From Alphaproteobacteria bacterium (GTDB lineage: Bacteria; Pseudomonadota; Alphaproteobacteria; UBA2966; CAIVPW01), in contig CANKGV010000002.1 in NCBI GenBank assembly GCA_947481575.1, forward strand, positions 62,001-126,000: 64,000 nucleotides of DNA, written 5' to 3'. Position numbers and translations under genes: made by a program. The notes under the pieces were generated by a model, which did not search any database, was not told the origin of the DNA, and was given only the letters and a program-made list of their open reading frames with translations. This document shows positions 9,194 to 20,614 of this stretch, in pieces (within the stretch, counting starts at the first letter, position 1; every line of letters begins with the position of its first letter).

Positions 9194-12100
9194 TTAGAAC
9201 GTCGAGGTAGAGTAAGACTGCAGGGGCGCCACTTCAAGGGCGCCGACCCGCAATGACGCAATCGCCTGCACCGCCGCTTTCGCCCCGGCAATAGTGGTGT
9301 AGTGCGGAATCTTCATGGTCAGGGCGGTGCGGCGGATCGCGAAGCTGTCGGCCACTGCCTTGGCGTTCTCCGTGGTGTTGATCACCAATTGCACGCCACC
9401 CGCCTTCATAATGTCGACAACGTGGGGTGAACGGTCGATGACCTTATTCACCATCATCGCCGGAATGCCCTTGTCCGCCAGGAAGTGGGCGGTGCCGCGG
9501 GTGCCGACGATCTGGAACCCCATCTCGACTAGCTTCCTTGCCGAGGCGACGATCGCCGGTTTGTCCTTGTCGCGTACCGAGATGAACACCGTGCCTTTGC
9601 CGGGCAGGCGGACGCCTGCGGCCAACTGCGACTTGGCGAACGCGCGGTCGAAGTCCCGGTCGATCCCCATGACTTCGCCGGTGGACCGCATCTCGGGCCC
9701 AAGGATGATGTCGACGCCAGGGAAACGGTCAAACGGGAACACTGCTTCTTTGACGGCAACGTGACCGGGGCGGGACTCGGGGCCCTTGAGCTTGAATGTC
9801 GCAAGCTTTTCACCCGCCATCAGCCGGGCGGCGATCTTCGCGATCGGGCGCCCGGTCGCCTTAGCGACGAACGGCACAGTGCGGCTGGCGCGCGGGTTCA
9901 CTTCGAGCACGTAGATGGCGCCGTCCTTGATGGCGAACTGAACGTTCATTAGCCCAACTACGTGGAGCGCCTCGGCCATAACGCGGGTCTGGCGCCGAAT
10001 CTCTTCCACGGTGGCTTTGGTGAGCGTGTGCGGCGGCAGCGAGCACGCCGAGTCGCCGGAGTGAATCCCGGCCTCTTCGATGTGTTCCATGATGCCTGCG
10101 ATGAACACGTCCTTGCCATCCGCCAAGGCATCAACGTCTAACTCGGTGGCTTCACTGAGGTAGCTGTCGATCAGCACCGGCGAGGAGCCAGAGACCTTCA
10201 CAGCCGTGCGCATGTAACGGCGCAACTGGGTTTCGTCGTGGACGATCTCCATGCCCCGGCCGCCCAAAACGTAGCTCGGCCGGATCACCACCGGGTAGCC
10301 GATCTCGGCCGCACCGGCGACAGCTTCGGTGAGCGACGTGACGGTGACGTTGCGTGGCTGAAGCAGGCCAACTTGCTTCAGCAGTCCCTGGAACCGCTCG
10401 CGATCCTCCGCGAGGTCGATGGCATCGGGTGTCGTGCCTAGGATCGGCACGCCAGCCAGTTCCAGACCGCGCGCGAGCTTCAATGGCGTCTGGCCGCCGA
10501 ACTGCACGATCAGGCCGAGCAGCGTTCCCTGGCGCTGTTCGACGCGCACGATTTCTAGCACGTCCTCGATGGTCAGCGGCTCGAAGTACAAGCGGTCCGA
10601 CGTGTCGTAGTCCGTCGAAACCGTCTCGGGGTTGCAATTGACCATGATGGTCTCGATGCCGACTTCGGCGAGGGCATAGGCGGCGTGGACGCAGCAATAA
10701 TCGAACTCGATGCCTTGGCCGATGCGGTTGGGTCCGCCGCCGAGCACCATCACCTTGCGCCGGCCCGAAGGCTCTGCTTCGCACAGGTTTATGTCGGGCC
10801 CGGTGATGCCGTTCGATTCGTAGGTCGAATAGAGGTACGGCGTGCGCGAATCGAACTCGGCGGCGCAGGTATCAACGCGTTTGTAGACCGGCAGCACGCC
10901 CAGATTGACGCGGCGCTCGCGCGCTGCCTCGGGCGTCACCTTGGCCAGCGTAGCCAACCGCGCATCGGCGAACCCGGCTTGCTTCAGACGGCGCATTTCG
11001 GGCGCGGCAGTGGGCAGTCCGCGCGCCCGCACCTCGGCCTCCATGCGCATTAACGCTTCGATGTGGCGTAGGAACCACGGGTCGATCTTGGTTGCGGTGT
11101 GGACCTGTTCGACGGTGCCGCCAAGGCGGAACGCCTCCGCCACGCTCAGGATGCGCTCCGATGTTGGTTTGGCGATCGCCTTCAGGACTGCCGCGAGGTC
11201 GCGTGGCGGGCCATCGGGCTCGTCCAGCCCCGACAGGCCGGTTTCGAGCGAACGCAGTGCCTTTTGCAGCGATTCCGGGAACGAGCGCCCGATCGCCATC
11301 GCCTCGCCGACGGACTTCATCGACGTAGTGAGTTCGTCGGGCGTGCCGGGGAACTTCTCGAACGTGAAGCGTGGGATCTTGGTGACGACGTAGTCGATGG
11401 TCGGTTCGAATGACGCCGGTGTGGTGCCGGTAATCTCGTTCACCAGTTCGTCGAGCGTGTAGCCCACCGCCAGCCGTGCCGCGACCTTGGCGATCGGGAA
11501 CCCCGTGGCCTTGGATGCGAGGGCGGACGAGCGCGACACACGCGGGTTCATCTCGATAACGACCATGCGGCCGGTCTTTGGGTCCACGGCGAACTGCACG
11601 TTGGAGCCGCCGGTTTCCACACCGATCTCGCGCAGCACGGCGATCGATGCGTCGCGCATGATTTGGTATTCCTTGTCGGTGAGCGTCAGCGCCGGCGCGA
11701 CGGTGATCGAATCGCCGGTGTGGACACCCATCGGGTCGATGTTCTCGATGGAGCAGATGATGATGCAGTTGTCGTTGCGGTCGCGCACCACCTCCATCTC
11801 GTACTCCTTCCATCCGAGCACGGACTGCTCGACCAGCACCTCGTGAGTCATCGAGGCTTCGAGGCCGGAGGTGACGAACTCCTCGAATTGCTTGTGGTCG
11901 TATGCGATGCCGCCGCCGGTGCCGCCCAGGGTGAAGCTCGGGCGGATGACTGCGGGCAGGCCGACCACTTCCAACGCCGCGCGCGCCTCCACCATGTTGT
12001 GCACGGCGCGGCTGGTGGGGCATTCCAGGCCGATGCGCTGCATCGCCTGGCGGAACTGCTCGCGGTCTTCGGCCTTGCGGATCGCGTCCTTGCTGGCGCC

Positions 12101-12448
12101 GATCAATTCGACGCCGAGGCGCGCCAAGGTTCCGTCATTGGCCAGCGTCATGGCGACGTTTAGCGCGGTCTGGCCACCCATGGTCGGCAGGAGCGCGTCG
12201 GGGCGCTCCTTCTCCAACACGCGTGCGACCACTTCCGGCGTCACCGGCTCCACGTAGGTGGCGTCGGCTAGGCCCGGGTCGGTCATGATCGTGGCGGGGT
12301 TCGAATTCACCAGGATCACGCGGTAGCCTTCGGCCTTCAGCGCGCGGCACGCCTGTGTTCCCGAGTAATCGAACTCGCACGCTTGGCCGATAATGATCGG
12401 CCCCGCACCGATGATCAGGATCGAGCGAAGGTCGGTTCTTTTTGGCAC
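9194..12448 (-). CDS. carB: Carbamoyl-phosphate synthase large subunit
   Basis: 1084 residues, full length. It makes carbamoyl phosphate from bicarbonate, ATP and the ammonia supplied by CarA, feeding arginine and pyrimidine synthesis. The two homologous ATP-grasp halves are visible ([20 protein letters not shown] at the N-terminus, [17 protein letters not shown] near residue 565), each with its [13 protein letters not shown] / [13 protein letters not shown] loop. The C-terminal MGS-like allosteric domain follows ([13 protein letters not shown]). The start is GTG 12448, supported by AGGAG nine bases upstream. It is separated from carA by a small ORF. Confidence 0.98.
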   Translation of the reverse strand: MPKRTDLRSILIIGAGPIIIGQACEFDYSGTQACRALKAEGYRVILVNSNPATIMTDPGLADATYVEPVTPEVVARVLEKERPDALLPTMGGQTALNVAMTLANDGTLARLGVELIGASKDAIRKAEDREQFRQAMQRIGLECPTSRAVHNMVEARAALEVVGLPAVIRPSFTLGGTGGGIAYDHKQFEEFVTSGLEASMTHEVLVEQSVLGWKEYEMEVVRDRNDNCIIICSIENIDPMGVHTGDSITVAPALTLTDKEYQIMRDASIAVLREIGVETGGSNVQFAVDPKTGRMVVIEMNPRVSRSSALASKATGFPIAKVAARLAVGYTLDELVNEITGTTPASFEPTIDYVVTKIPRFTFEKFPGTPDELTTSMKSVGEAMAIGRSFPESLQKALRSLETGLSGLDEPDGPPRDLAAVLKAIAKPTSERILSVAEAFRLGGTVEQVHTATKIDPWFLRHIEALMRMEAEVRARGLPTAAPEMRRLKQAGFADARLATLAKVTPEAARERRVNLGVLPVYKRVDTCAAEFDSRTPYLYSTYESNGITGPDINLCEAEPSGRRKVMVLGGGPNRIGQGIEFDYCCVHAAYALAEVGIETIMVNCNPETVSTDYDTSDRLYFEPLTIEDVLEIVRVEQRQGTLLGLIVQFGGQTPLKLARGLELAGVPILGTTPDAIDLAEDRERFQGLLKQVGLLQPRNVTVTSLTEAVAGAAEIGYPVVIRPSYVLGGRGMEIVHDETQLRRYMRTAVKVSGSSPVLIDSYLSEATELDVDALADGKDVFIAGIMEHIEEAGIHSGDSACSLPPHTLTKATVEEIRRQTRVMAEALHVVGLMNVQFAIKDGAIYVLEVNPRASRTVPFVAKATGRPIAKIAARLMAGEKLATFKLKGPESRPGHVAVKEAVFPFDRFPGVDIILGPEMRSTGEVMGIDRDFDRAFAKSQLAAGVRLPGKGTVFISVRDKDKPAIVASARKLVEMGFQIVGTRGTAHFLADKGIPAMMVNKVIDRSPHVVDIMKAGGVQLVINTTENAKAVADSFAIRRTALTMKIPHYTTIAGAKAAVQAIASLRVGALEVAPLQSYSTSTF

Positions 12449-12521
12449 TCAACTAGCTCCTGGTCTTGCGGCGTGCGCGCGCGTGCAGCACGGACCGCCT
12501 GACGGCGTCTGGCAATCGAAA

Positions 12522-12878
12522 CTATGGCCGTTTGGCTTCCGGCTTCTGCTCGCGCTGGAACGGCGGCAGCTGACGGTTGCGGCGCACGTATTCGGCAAGT
12601 GCCGCTTCTGCATCCGCTTCCGCCGTGGCGGAGTATTCGACTTCCACCTGCAACTGTTCCAACGGCACCCAGTCCGGCGCCTTGCCGCGCACGACTAGGT
12701 CATGGCGCATCGTGCGCAGCGGCGTGCGCACGTCCTTGGCCCAGCCCATATCGAGCAGGCCCCCGGGGACTGCCCCGGCCTTGCCGGACCCGCCGGTCAC
12801 GCGCAGGCGCCATACGCCCGGCTTGGCCTGAAAATTTGCCAGGAAGTCAGCGTCCTTGAGGAACGCGCGGATGATCAA
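12522..12878 (-). CDS. Small protein encoded between carA and carB (unknown)
   Basis: 118 residues. The best start is a TTG at 12878 that overlaps the carA stop (TTGA), giving direct coupling; no ATG exists near the N-terminus. The sequence has a beta-rich first half (VWRLRVTGGSGKAGA, DLVVRGKAPDWVPLEQLQVEVEYSA) and a charged C-terminus ending in QREQKPEAKRP. No signal peptide or membrane segment. Its position inside the carA-carB pair suggests co-expression with carbamoyl phosphate synthesis, but no function can be assigned. Confidence 0.65.
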   Translation of the reverse strand: MIIRAFLKDADFLANFQAKPGVWRLRVTGGSGKAGAVPGGLLDMGWAKDVRTPLRTMRHDLVVRGKAPDWVPLEQLQVEVEYSATAEADAEAALAEYVRRNRQLPPFQREQKPEAKRP

Positions 12879-14095
12879 CGGCGGCGCTCCATCAGTGCGG
12901 TGAAGCGGTGGAACAGATGGTTGCTGTCCTGCGGACCGGGCGATGCTTCTGGGTGGTACTGCACGGAGAACACTGGCGCGCCGTCTACTGCCAGACCTTC
13001 GACGGTCTGGTCGAATAGCGACACGTGGGTGACCTTCACGCCGTTGGGCAAGGAGTCCGGGTCCACGGTGAAGCCGTGGTTCTGGCTGGTGATCTCGACC
13101 TTGCCGGTCGCCAATTCCTTCACCGGATGATTCGCGCCGCGATGACCCTGACGCATCTTGTGAGTCTTGCCGCCCAGCGCGAGGCCGAGCAACTGGTGGC
13201 CGAGGCAGATGCCGAACAGCGGAATGCCCGAGTCCAGCACCGCGCGGATGGCTGGAACGGCGTAGGTGCCGGTCGCTGCCGGGTCGCCCGGGCCGTTGGA
13301 CAGGAACACGCCATCGGGCTTGGTGCGCAGGATGTCGGCGGCGGTTGCCGATGCAGGCACGACCGTCACATCGCAGCCGGCCGAGGCCAGGCAGCGCAGA
13401 ATGTTATGCTTGGCGCCGTAGTCCACCGCGACCACGCGATACTTCGGGCGGTCGAGCTTGCCGTAGCCGTTCTTCAGGCTCCAGCGCGTCTCGCGCCACT
13501 CGTAGCTCTGGGTGGTCGACACCTCACGGGCGAGGTCCATCCCGGTCAGTCCGGGCCAGGCTCTCGCTTGCGCCAGCATCTTGTCCAGGTCGAAGCGGCC
13601 CTTGGGGTCAAAGGTCAGCACGCCCGTCGGCGCGTCGGCCGACCGAATCCGTCGGGTTAGGAACCGGGTGTCGACGCCGGAGAGGCCTGGGATGCCGCGC
13701 TCCACCAGCCACTTTTCTAATGGGCCGAGCGCGCGCCAGTTGGACGGCTCGGTGATCGGGGCGCGTAGCACGGCGCCGCGCACGGCGGGGTTTCGTGTTT
13801 CGGTGTCTTCGGCGTTCACGCCCACGTTGCCGATGTGCGGAAAGGTAAAGGTGATGATCTGGCCGGCGTACGACGGGTCGGTGAGCGTCTCTTGGTACCC
13901 GGTCATGCCGGTGTTGAAGCACACCTCGCCGACCGTGGTGGTGGCGGCGCCGAAGCCGTAGCCGCGCAACACGGTGCCGTCGGCCAAGACCAGCGCGGCG
14001 GTGAACTCGCCCAAAACGCCCGGTCCGCCGGCGGTCAGAATCTCTCCCGCCCGGTGGCTGTCCGCCCGAGCGCGTGCCAATGTCTGGTCCCCCAT
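12875..14095 (-). CDS. carA: Carbamoyl-phosphate synthase small subunit (glutaminase)
   Basis: 406 residues. The N-terminal CPSase small-subunit domain (LADGTVLRGYGFGA, FNTGMTGYQETLTDPSYAGQI) is followed by a class I glutamine amidotransferase domain with the nucleophile Cys297 in GICLGHQ and the catalytic His-Glu in YHPEASPGP. It hydrolyses glutamine and passes ammonia to CarB. An N-terminal extension of ~25 residues precedes the usual start, but ATG 14095 has a good GAGGAG eight bases upstream. Transcribed leftward with the small ORF and carB. Confidence 0.97.
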   Translation of the reverse strand: MGDQTLARARADSHRAGEILTAGGPGVLGEFTAALVLADGTVLRGYGFGAATTTVGEVCFNTGMTGYQETLTDPSYAGQIITFTFPHIGNVGVNAEDTETRNPAVRGAVLRAPITEPSNWRALGPLEKWLVERGIPGLSGVDTRFLTRRIRSADAPTGVLTFDPKGRFDLDKMLAQARAWPGLTGMDLAREVSTTQSYEWRETRWSLKNGYGKLDRPKYRVVAVDYGAKHNILRCLASAGCDVTVVPASATAADILRTKPDGVFLSNGPGDPAATGTYAVPAIRAVLDSGIPLFGICLGHQLLGLALGGKTHKMRQGHRGANHPVKELATGKVEITSQNHGFTVDPDSLPNGVKVTHVSLFDQTVEGLAVDGAPVFSVQYHPEASPGPQDSNHLFHRFTALMERRR

Positions 14096-14109
14096 GCGGG
14101 ATACTCCTC

Positions 14110-14135
14110 GCGGCGGCCGCCCTTGCGGCCGGGGC
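14110..14135 (-). promoter_or_regulatory. Hairpin just upstream of the carA ribosome-binding site
   Basis: On the mRNA strand GGCCGC-AAGG-GCGGCC forms a 6-bp GC-only stem with a 4-nt loop ending a few bases before the GAGGAG of carA. Such a hairpin can affect ribosome loading; whether it does here is inference. Confidence 0.4.
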
Positions 14136-14159
14136 CTAACGGCGCCCGCCTATAAGGTA

Positions 14160-14189
14160 GGTGCGCCGGGGCGTGAAGTCGGGCGCACC
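14160..14189. repeat. Inverted repeat at the carA transcription start region
   Basis: Perfect 8-bp arms GGTGCGCC (14160-14167) and GGCGCACC (14182-14189) separated by 14 bp. The right arm overlaps the predicted carA -10, so this could be a repressor operator or a 5' leader hairpin. No U-tract follows, so it is not an intrinsic terminator. Confidence 0.5.
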
Positions 14190-14215
14190 CTAAGCAAATG
14201 GCCCCGATCCGTCAA
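14187..14215 (-). promoter_or_regulatory. Predicted sigma-70 type promoter of carA
   Basis: On the minus strand TTGACG (14210-14215) is followed after exactly 17 bp by TAGGGT (14187-14192). A start near 14180 would give a leader of roughly 85 nt. Based on consensus only. Confidence 0.5.
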
Positions 14216-14283
14216 GCAAAGACCGTGCCGTCCACTCCGGAAATTTGTCAATTATTACAATAAGTTAGTGGCGGCGCGGCAGT

Positions 14284-14312
14284 TTGCCCGATCTCTGCCG
14301 TTGGGGTAGGAT
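14284..14312 (+). promoter_or_regulatory. Predicted promoter of yqeY-dnaG-rpoD
   Basis: TTGCCC (14284-14289), 17 bp spacer, TAGGAT (14307-14312); ATG of the first gene is 36 bp downstream. The rest of the 14096-14347 divergent region holds the AT-rich stretch AATTTGTCAATTATTACAAT (about 14240-14260), unusual for this genome and probably part of regulatory DNA for one or both directions. Confidence 0.5.
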
Positions 14313-14347
14313 GGTCATTCTATTCACGGATTTGGGAAGCTGGCCAC

Positions 14348-14800
14348 ATGCTGAGGGCTCGCCTGAGCGAGGCGCTGAAGACCGCCCTCAAGGCAAAGGA
14401 TGACCGGACGGTGAGCGCCGTCCGTCTGATCGTATCTGCCATGAAGGACCGGGATATCGCCGCCCGCCCCGCGCGGATGGATGGAATCACGGACGACGAA
14501 ATCCTGGGCATGCTGCAAGGCATGATTAAGCAACGCAACGAAAGCATTGCGCTGTATCGCAAGGGTAACCGCCTGGATCTGGTCGCGACCGAGCAGGCCG
14601 AGATCGACGTTATTCAAACCTTCCTGCCGACGCAGATGGACGATGCGGCGATTGCCGCCGCCGCCCGCCAGGCGATCGCCGAGGTCGGCGCCGCCGGGGT
14701 GAAGGACATGGGCAAAGTGATGGCGGCGATGAAGGCCAAGTTCGCGGGCCAAATGGACTTTGGCAAAGCCAGTGCGACCGTGAAGGGCCTGCTGGCCTAG
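14348..14800 (+). CDS. yqeY: GatB/YqeY domain protein
   Basis: 150 residues, matching the stand-alone YqeY family: helical throughout, with DRTVSAVRLIVSAMKD, MLQGMIKQRNESIALYRKGNR, LVATEQAEIDVIQTFLPTQMD and GAAGVKDMGKVMAAMKAKFAGQMD. The family shares the tail domain of GatB amidotransferase and may bind tRNA; its exact role is not established. First gene of the rightward unit leading into dnaG and rpoD, the usual alphaproteobacterial order. Confidence 0.92.
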   Translation: MLRARLSEALKTALKAKDDRTVSAVRLIVSAMKDRDIAARPARMDGITDDEILGMLQGMIKQRNESIALYRKGNRLDLVATEQAEIDVIQTFLPTQMDDAAIAAAARQAIAEVGAAGVKDMGKVMAAMKAKFAGQMDFGKASATVKGLLA

Positions 14801-14853
14801 CTTTGCGGCAGCTGCGTTGGCGCGGCCGGCGGATAGGGTGAAACGGTAGCCCG

Positions 14854-16632
14854 ATGGCCTATCCGGAACAGTTCCTGGACGAGATTCGGACGCGCGTGCC
14901 GCTTGCCGCGCTGATCGGTCGCACCGTGAAGCTGACGCGGCGCGGCCGCGAGTACACCGGCCTGTGCCCGTTCCACAACGAGAAGTCCCCGTCGTTCACC
15001 GTGAACGAGGACAAAGGCTTCTATCACTGCTTCGGCTGTCAGGAGCACGGCAGCCTGTTCGACTGGGTCATGAAGACCCAGGGACTGGAATTTCCTGAGG
15101 CCGTGGAGCGCCTCGCCGCCGATGCCGGCATTCCGATTCCGGCGCGCGACCCGCGCGAGTCGCAGGAACGCGACGAACGCGGCCGTCTGTACGCAGCCCT
15201 CGAAGAAGCGGCCAAGTGGTTCGCCGCACAGCTGGAATCGCAGCGCGTCGGTGCAGCGGCGCGGGCCTATGTGGAACAACGGGGGCTCGATGCCCCGACG
15301 GTGGCCAAGTTTCAACTTGGCTTTGCCCCGGATTCGCGCTCGGCCCTGAAACAGGCAATGCTGGCGCGCAACGTGACGGAAGCGACGTTGGTGGAAACCG
15401 GCCTAGTCATCAAACCGGAGGACGGCGGCGACACGTTCGACCGATTCCGCGACCGGCTGATGTTCCCCATCTGGGATATGCGCGGCCGGGTCGTCGCATT
15501 TGGCGGCCGTGCGCTCGGCGATGCTCACGCCAAGTACCTGAATTCCCCGGAAACTAGCCTCTTTCACAAAGGTTCGCTGCTCTACAACTGGCCGGGGGCG
15601 CGAGCGGCGGCACACGAAGCGGGCACCGTTATCGTTGCGGAAGGCTACATGGACGTGATCGCCCTGTGCCGCAGCGGGTTCAGCCACTCGGTGGCGCCGC
15701 TCGGCACCGCGGTCACCGAACAGCAACTGGCCGAGCTTTGGCGCATGGCACCGGAACCGCTGATATGCCTCGACGGCGACAAGGCTGGCTTCCAGGCTGC
15801 GTTGCGTGCCGCCCACAAGGCGCTGCCGTTCCTTCAACCGGGCCATTCCCTGCGCTTCGCCCTGCTTGGCCAGGGCGAGGACCCAGACAGTCTGGTGCGC
15901 AAAGGCAAGGTTGCCGAACTGCGGGCGGCGCTGGACAAGGCGCTGCCGCTGGCCGAAGTGCTGTGGCGCGACCTTTCCAGCGGCGACTTCTCGACGCCCG
16001 AACGCCGGGCCGGCCTGCGCAAGAATGCCGGCGAATTGGTGTCCGAGATCCGCGAGCCAACGGTTCGTGAGTACTACCGCCGCTACTTTCGCGAGCAGTT
16101 GGAGACCGCGTTTCCGTCAGGGCGCCAGCAGGAACCGTTCCGCCCGCGGGGGCCGGACCAGCGCAGCGGGCAGCGCGGACCGATGCGCAGGGGCCTCCGC
16201 TTCCCGCCTGCCTTCGAGCCCAAGCTGCCGGCACATGCGGGCTTGGGCGGCAGCAGCGATGGTACCTCGCATCGGCGCGAGCGCATCCTGATCGCGGTTT
16301 TGCTGCGGTTTCCGGCGGTTTTAGGCGCGGTGGCGGAGACCCGTGCCGGGCTGAACTTCACGGACCCCGACCTTGACAGCCTGTATGGCCGGATCATAGA
16401 GATCGCCAGCGGTACCAGTTTCCTTGACGGCGAGACCCTCAGGGCCCAACTCATGGGCACCGGAGCGGACGCTGTTGTGTCATCGCTTACCGGCCTGCTA
16501 GACGTTTCGCAGTTGAAGGACGTGGCCGAAGCCGAGACGTTGTGGCGCGACGTGGTCGCCCTGCACCGCACGGCGGAAAGCCGGGCGGCGGCACAGGCGG
16601 TGCTGGCGGGCGAACCGGGAACCCAGGGTTAG
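14854..16632 (+). CDS. dnaG: DNA primase
   Basis: 592 residues, normal length. It synthesises RNA primers for replication. The CHC2 zinc finger is visible (Cys38, His41, Cys59, Cys62), followed by the primase core and TOPRIM domain (EGYMDVIAL, then the DGDKAG metal-binding acidic motif). The C-terminal region (HRRERILIAVLLRFP onwards) would be the DnaB-interacting helical domain. A linker rich in Arg/Pro/Gly connects the core to it. It lies 53 nt after yqeY and 96 nt before rpoD. Confidence 0.97.
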   Translation: MAYPEQFLDEIRTRVPLAALIGRTVKLTRRGREYTGLCPFHNEKSPSFTVNEDKGFYHCFGCQEHGSLFDWVMKTQGLEFPEAVERLAADAGIPIPARDPRESQERDERGRLYAALEEAAKWFAAQLESQRVGAAARAYVEQRGLDAPTVAKFQLGFAPDSRSALKQAMLARNVTEATLVETGLVIKPEDGGDTFDRFRDRLMFPIWDMRGRVVAFGGRALGDAHAKYLNSPETSLFHKGSLLYNWPGARAAAHEAGTVIVAEGYMDVIALCRSGFSHSVAPLGTAVTEQQLAELWRMAPEPLICLDGDKAGFQAALRAAHKALPFLQPGHSLRFALLGQGEDPDSLVRKGKVAELRAALDKALPLAEVLWRDLSSGDFSTPERRAGLRKNAGELVSEIREPTVREYYRRYFREQLETAFPSGRQQEPFRPRGPDQRSGQRGPMRRGLRFPPAFEPKLPAHAGLGGSSDGTSHRRERILIAVLLRFPAVLGAVAETRAGLNFTDPDLDSLYGRIIEIASGTSFLDGETLRAQLMGTGADAVVSSLTGLLDVSQLKDVAEAETLWRDVVALHRTAESRAAAQAVLAGEPGTQG

Positions 16633-16728
16633 GGCGTGTGGTTGGGCGCGGGCGCAAGTCCGCGCTACGTGGTGTGTGAGGGCCGATCCTTCAGGGTCGT
16701 CCCGTTCGGATGGAAAGCAGGGTCGGAC

Positions 16729-18681
<1,953 letters not shown>

Positions 18682-18709
18682 GCCAATCCCCGCGCGGGGG
18701 CGTTTCGCC

Positions 18710-19009
18710 ATGGCCACACCCAAGTCCCAACCAGCCGACCCGTTCGCGGCGCTGCGCGCCGAAATCGACACGGTTGACGCCGAGTTGGTGCGCCTGCTTG
18801 CGCACCGCTTCAACGTGGTGAAGACGATCGGCGCCGAGAAGGCCAAGCGCGGGATGCCGGTCCGGGTCCCGGAACGGATTCAGGCGGTGCATGACCGCAT
18901 CCACAAACTTGCCGTCGAGGCCGGCCTGCCGCCCGAGATCGCGGGGCGTCTTTGGCACGCCATCATCGAAGAGGCGTGCGCGCTCGAAGAAGGCAACCTC
19001 AAAGCGTAG
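18710..19009 (+). CDS. Chorismate mutase, AroQ class
   Basis: 99 residues, the size of a stand-alone all-helical AroQ mutase, which converts chorismate to prephenate for Phe/Tyr synthesis. The first helix carries LRAEIDTVDAELVRLLAHR, with the catalytic Arg, and a lysine follows in EKAKRGMPVRVPERI. It starts 28 nt after rpoD, with a 12-bp CCCCGCGCGGGG palindrome in the gap and no clear Shine-Dalgarno sequence, so read-through from rpoD is likely. Confidence 0.9.
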   Translation: MATPKSQPADPFAALRAEIDTVDAELVRLLAHRFNVVKTIGAEKAKRGMPVRVPERIQAVHDRIHKLAVEAGLPPEIAGRLWHAIIEEACALEEGNLKA

Positions 19010-19238
19010 GCGCTAGCGCGTCGCACGCCGTCTTGGCCCGCGCGCGGGCATCACCGTATCGCGAAATCGAATCGGCCCGTCAGGGGCAGATGGCGACTGA
19101 TCGACGCTAAACGACGACCTACCGTCAGGATTGCAGTGGAGGTCCGACCGGCAACTGGCGGTTGTCGCGGTAGCCGCCCGCCTGTCACGCGGAAGCAGGT
19201 GCGAGTATTTTTCCTGCCGTGACCGCTTTCCCCGCGAC
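19010..19238. other. Non-coding stretch before RTX remnant
   Basis: About 230 bp after the mutase gene. I see no credible gene, promoter or terminator here. A TTG-initiated frame from 19131 reads into the RTX remnant, but its first ~35 residues have no RTX character, so the N-terminal part of the original gene appears to be gone. Confidence 0.5.
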
Positions 19239-20403
19239 TACTCGGCGGATGCCAGTGCGGGGCTGACCATCGACCTCAACGCCGGCAAAGTTACCGGCTC
19301 GGGCGGCGACACGCTGATCTCCATCGAGAACGCTACCGGCGGCAGCGGCAACGACAACGTCTGGGGCAACAGCGGCGACAACGTCCTCCACGGCGGGAGC
19401 GGTAACGATACGATCGACGGCGGCTCCGGCAACGACTTTGTGTACGGCGACGCCGGCGACGACTTCGTCGTCGGCGGTTGGGGCGACGACTTTATCGATG
19501 GCGGCACCGGTGCCGACACGATGCACGGCTCATTGGGCAACGATACCTTCGGGAACTTCGGGCACCGACACTGTGCTGCAGCAGGCTTCGGGGTTCACCT
19601 TTGCGCTGCCCAATCTTGTTGAGAACCTGACGCTCTCCGGACCAACAGTGTCCATCGGCACAGGCAATTCGTTGAACAATGTGATTGTGGGCAACAGCCT
19701 CAACAACACGATCGACGGCCTAGTGGGCGCCGATACGATGATCGGCGGCACGGGAAGTGACACCTATCGGGTCGATAACGTTGGCGACGTGGTCATTGAG
19801 AATGCCAACGAAGGGACGGACACCGTCCAAAGCTCCATCGACTATACGCTGGGCAACGACGTTGAAAATCTGACCCTGCGCTCCGGAACTGCCGCCGTCA
19901 GCGGCACCGCAACGCGGCCAACAACACCATCGTCGGCAACGAGAACAACAACGTTCTGAATGGTGGTGCTGGCAACGCTGACCGGTTGGTCGAACATCAA
20001 CGGCACCGGCAAGAGCCTCAACAACCAGATCCAAGGGAACCTTGGAACCAACGTTCTTACGGGCGGTGGCGGCGCGGACACGTTCGTGTTCACCGGCCCA
20101 AACAGCGCCCTGCTTCCTTTTGACACGATCGCCGACTTCAGCCGTGTGACGGGGGGGAGGGACTTCATCGACCTCACGGCAATCGATGCGAATTCGCTTG
20201 TGGCGGGGGACCAGGCCTTCACCCTTATTGGCGACCTTTCTCTAAATCCCTTTTCTGGCGCAGGTCAGTTGGGTTACCTGGTGTTTAGCAGCATTTCCAA
20301 GATCAGGGTGATCGGCGAAATCGATGGAATCGACTTGGGGGGTGATTTCGCAGTGGATCTCAACCTCACGGGGAGCATGGGTTCGTCCGACTTCCTGCTC
20401 TAG
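19239..20403 (+). pseudogene. Frameshifted remnant of an RTX / serralysin-type secreted Ca-binding protein
   Basis: Three reading-frame segments together encode typical haemolysin-type repeats. The first (19239 to about 19557) contains DYSADASAGLTIDLNAG and several GGSGNDTIDGG-type nonapeptides. A one-base shift near 19557 moves to a second frame with VENLTLSG, SLNNTIDGL and GADTMIGGTGSDTYRVDN. Near 19908 it shifts again to a frame reading NNTIVGNENNNVLNGGAGN, and near 19975 it returns to LTGWSNINGTGKSLNNQIQGN. The last segment ends in a serralysin C-terminal domain (GGGGADTFVF, DTIADFS, ..FLL-stop), the type I secretion signal. A 5' end is missing. Either a decayed gene or sequencing errors; the three shifts plus the missing start favour decay. 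Confidence 0.85.
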
Positions 20404-20430
20404 TCGGGGCGATCACCGAGCGTATACGGG

Positions 20431-20454
20431 AAGCCCGGCGGCAACGCCGGGCTT
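20431..20454 (+). terminator. Intrinsic-terminator-like hairpin
   Basis: Perfect 10-bp stem AAGCCCGGCG / CGCCGGGCTT closed by a GCAA tetraloop, followed by TGTTGCTC, a weak T-tract. It lies 28 bp after the RTX remnant and before the tRNA, so it would end transcription from the left. Confidence 0.7.
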
Positions 20455-20516
20455 GTTGCTCTCGTGCCGACGACCGCGCAGACAAGGCGCGCTTTCGTGA
20501 TAGCTTCGCCGCGGTT

Positions 20517-20593
20517 GGGCCCGTAGCTCAATTGGTCAGAGCCGGCGGCTCATAACCGCTTGGTTGGAGGTTCGAGTCCTCCCGGGCCCACCA
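20517..20593 (+). tRNA. tRNA with CAU anticodon (tRNA-Ile2 or elongator tRNA-Met)
   Basis: 77 nt with encoded CCA. Acceptor GGGCCCG pairs with CGGGCCC; D-arm GCTC/GAGC; anticodon stem GGCGG/CCGCT around loop CTCATAA with CAT at 20551-20553; T-arm GGAGG/CCTCC with TTCGAGT. Not initiator-type: the acceptor opens with a G-C pair and no three-GC anticodon-stem signature is present. The ..CGCTTGGTT variable region resembles tRNA-Ile(CAU) (lysidine-modified) more than elongator Met, but this needs a covariance or tilS-determinant check. Confidence 0.9.
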
Positions 20594-20614
20594 ATCCTTC
20601 CAGGCCAGAAGTCC

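Noticed and set aside
18688-18699. CCCCGCGCGGGG as a terminator after rpoD
   Set aside because: A 12-bp GC palindrome without loop space or T-tract; the chorismate mutase gene begins 11 bp later, so read-through is likelier.
19131-19238. 5' extension of the RTX remnant to a TTG at 19131
   Set aside because: The first ~35 residues do not match RTX or secretion proteins; real homology starts near DYSAD.
20564-20614. MFS start upstream at 20564
   Set aside because: That codon lies inside the tRNA T-arm; GTG 20615 is the first plausible start outside it.
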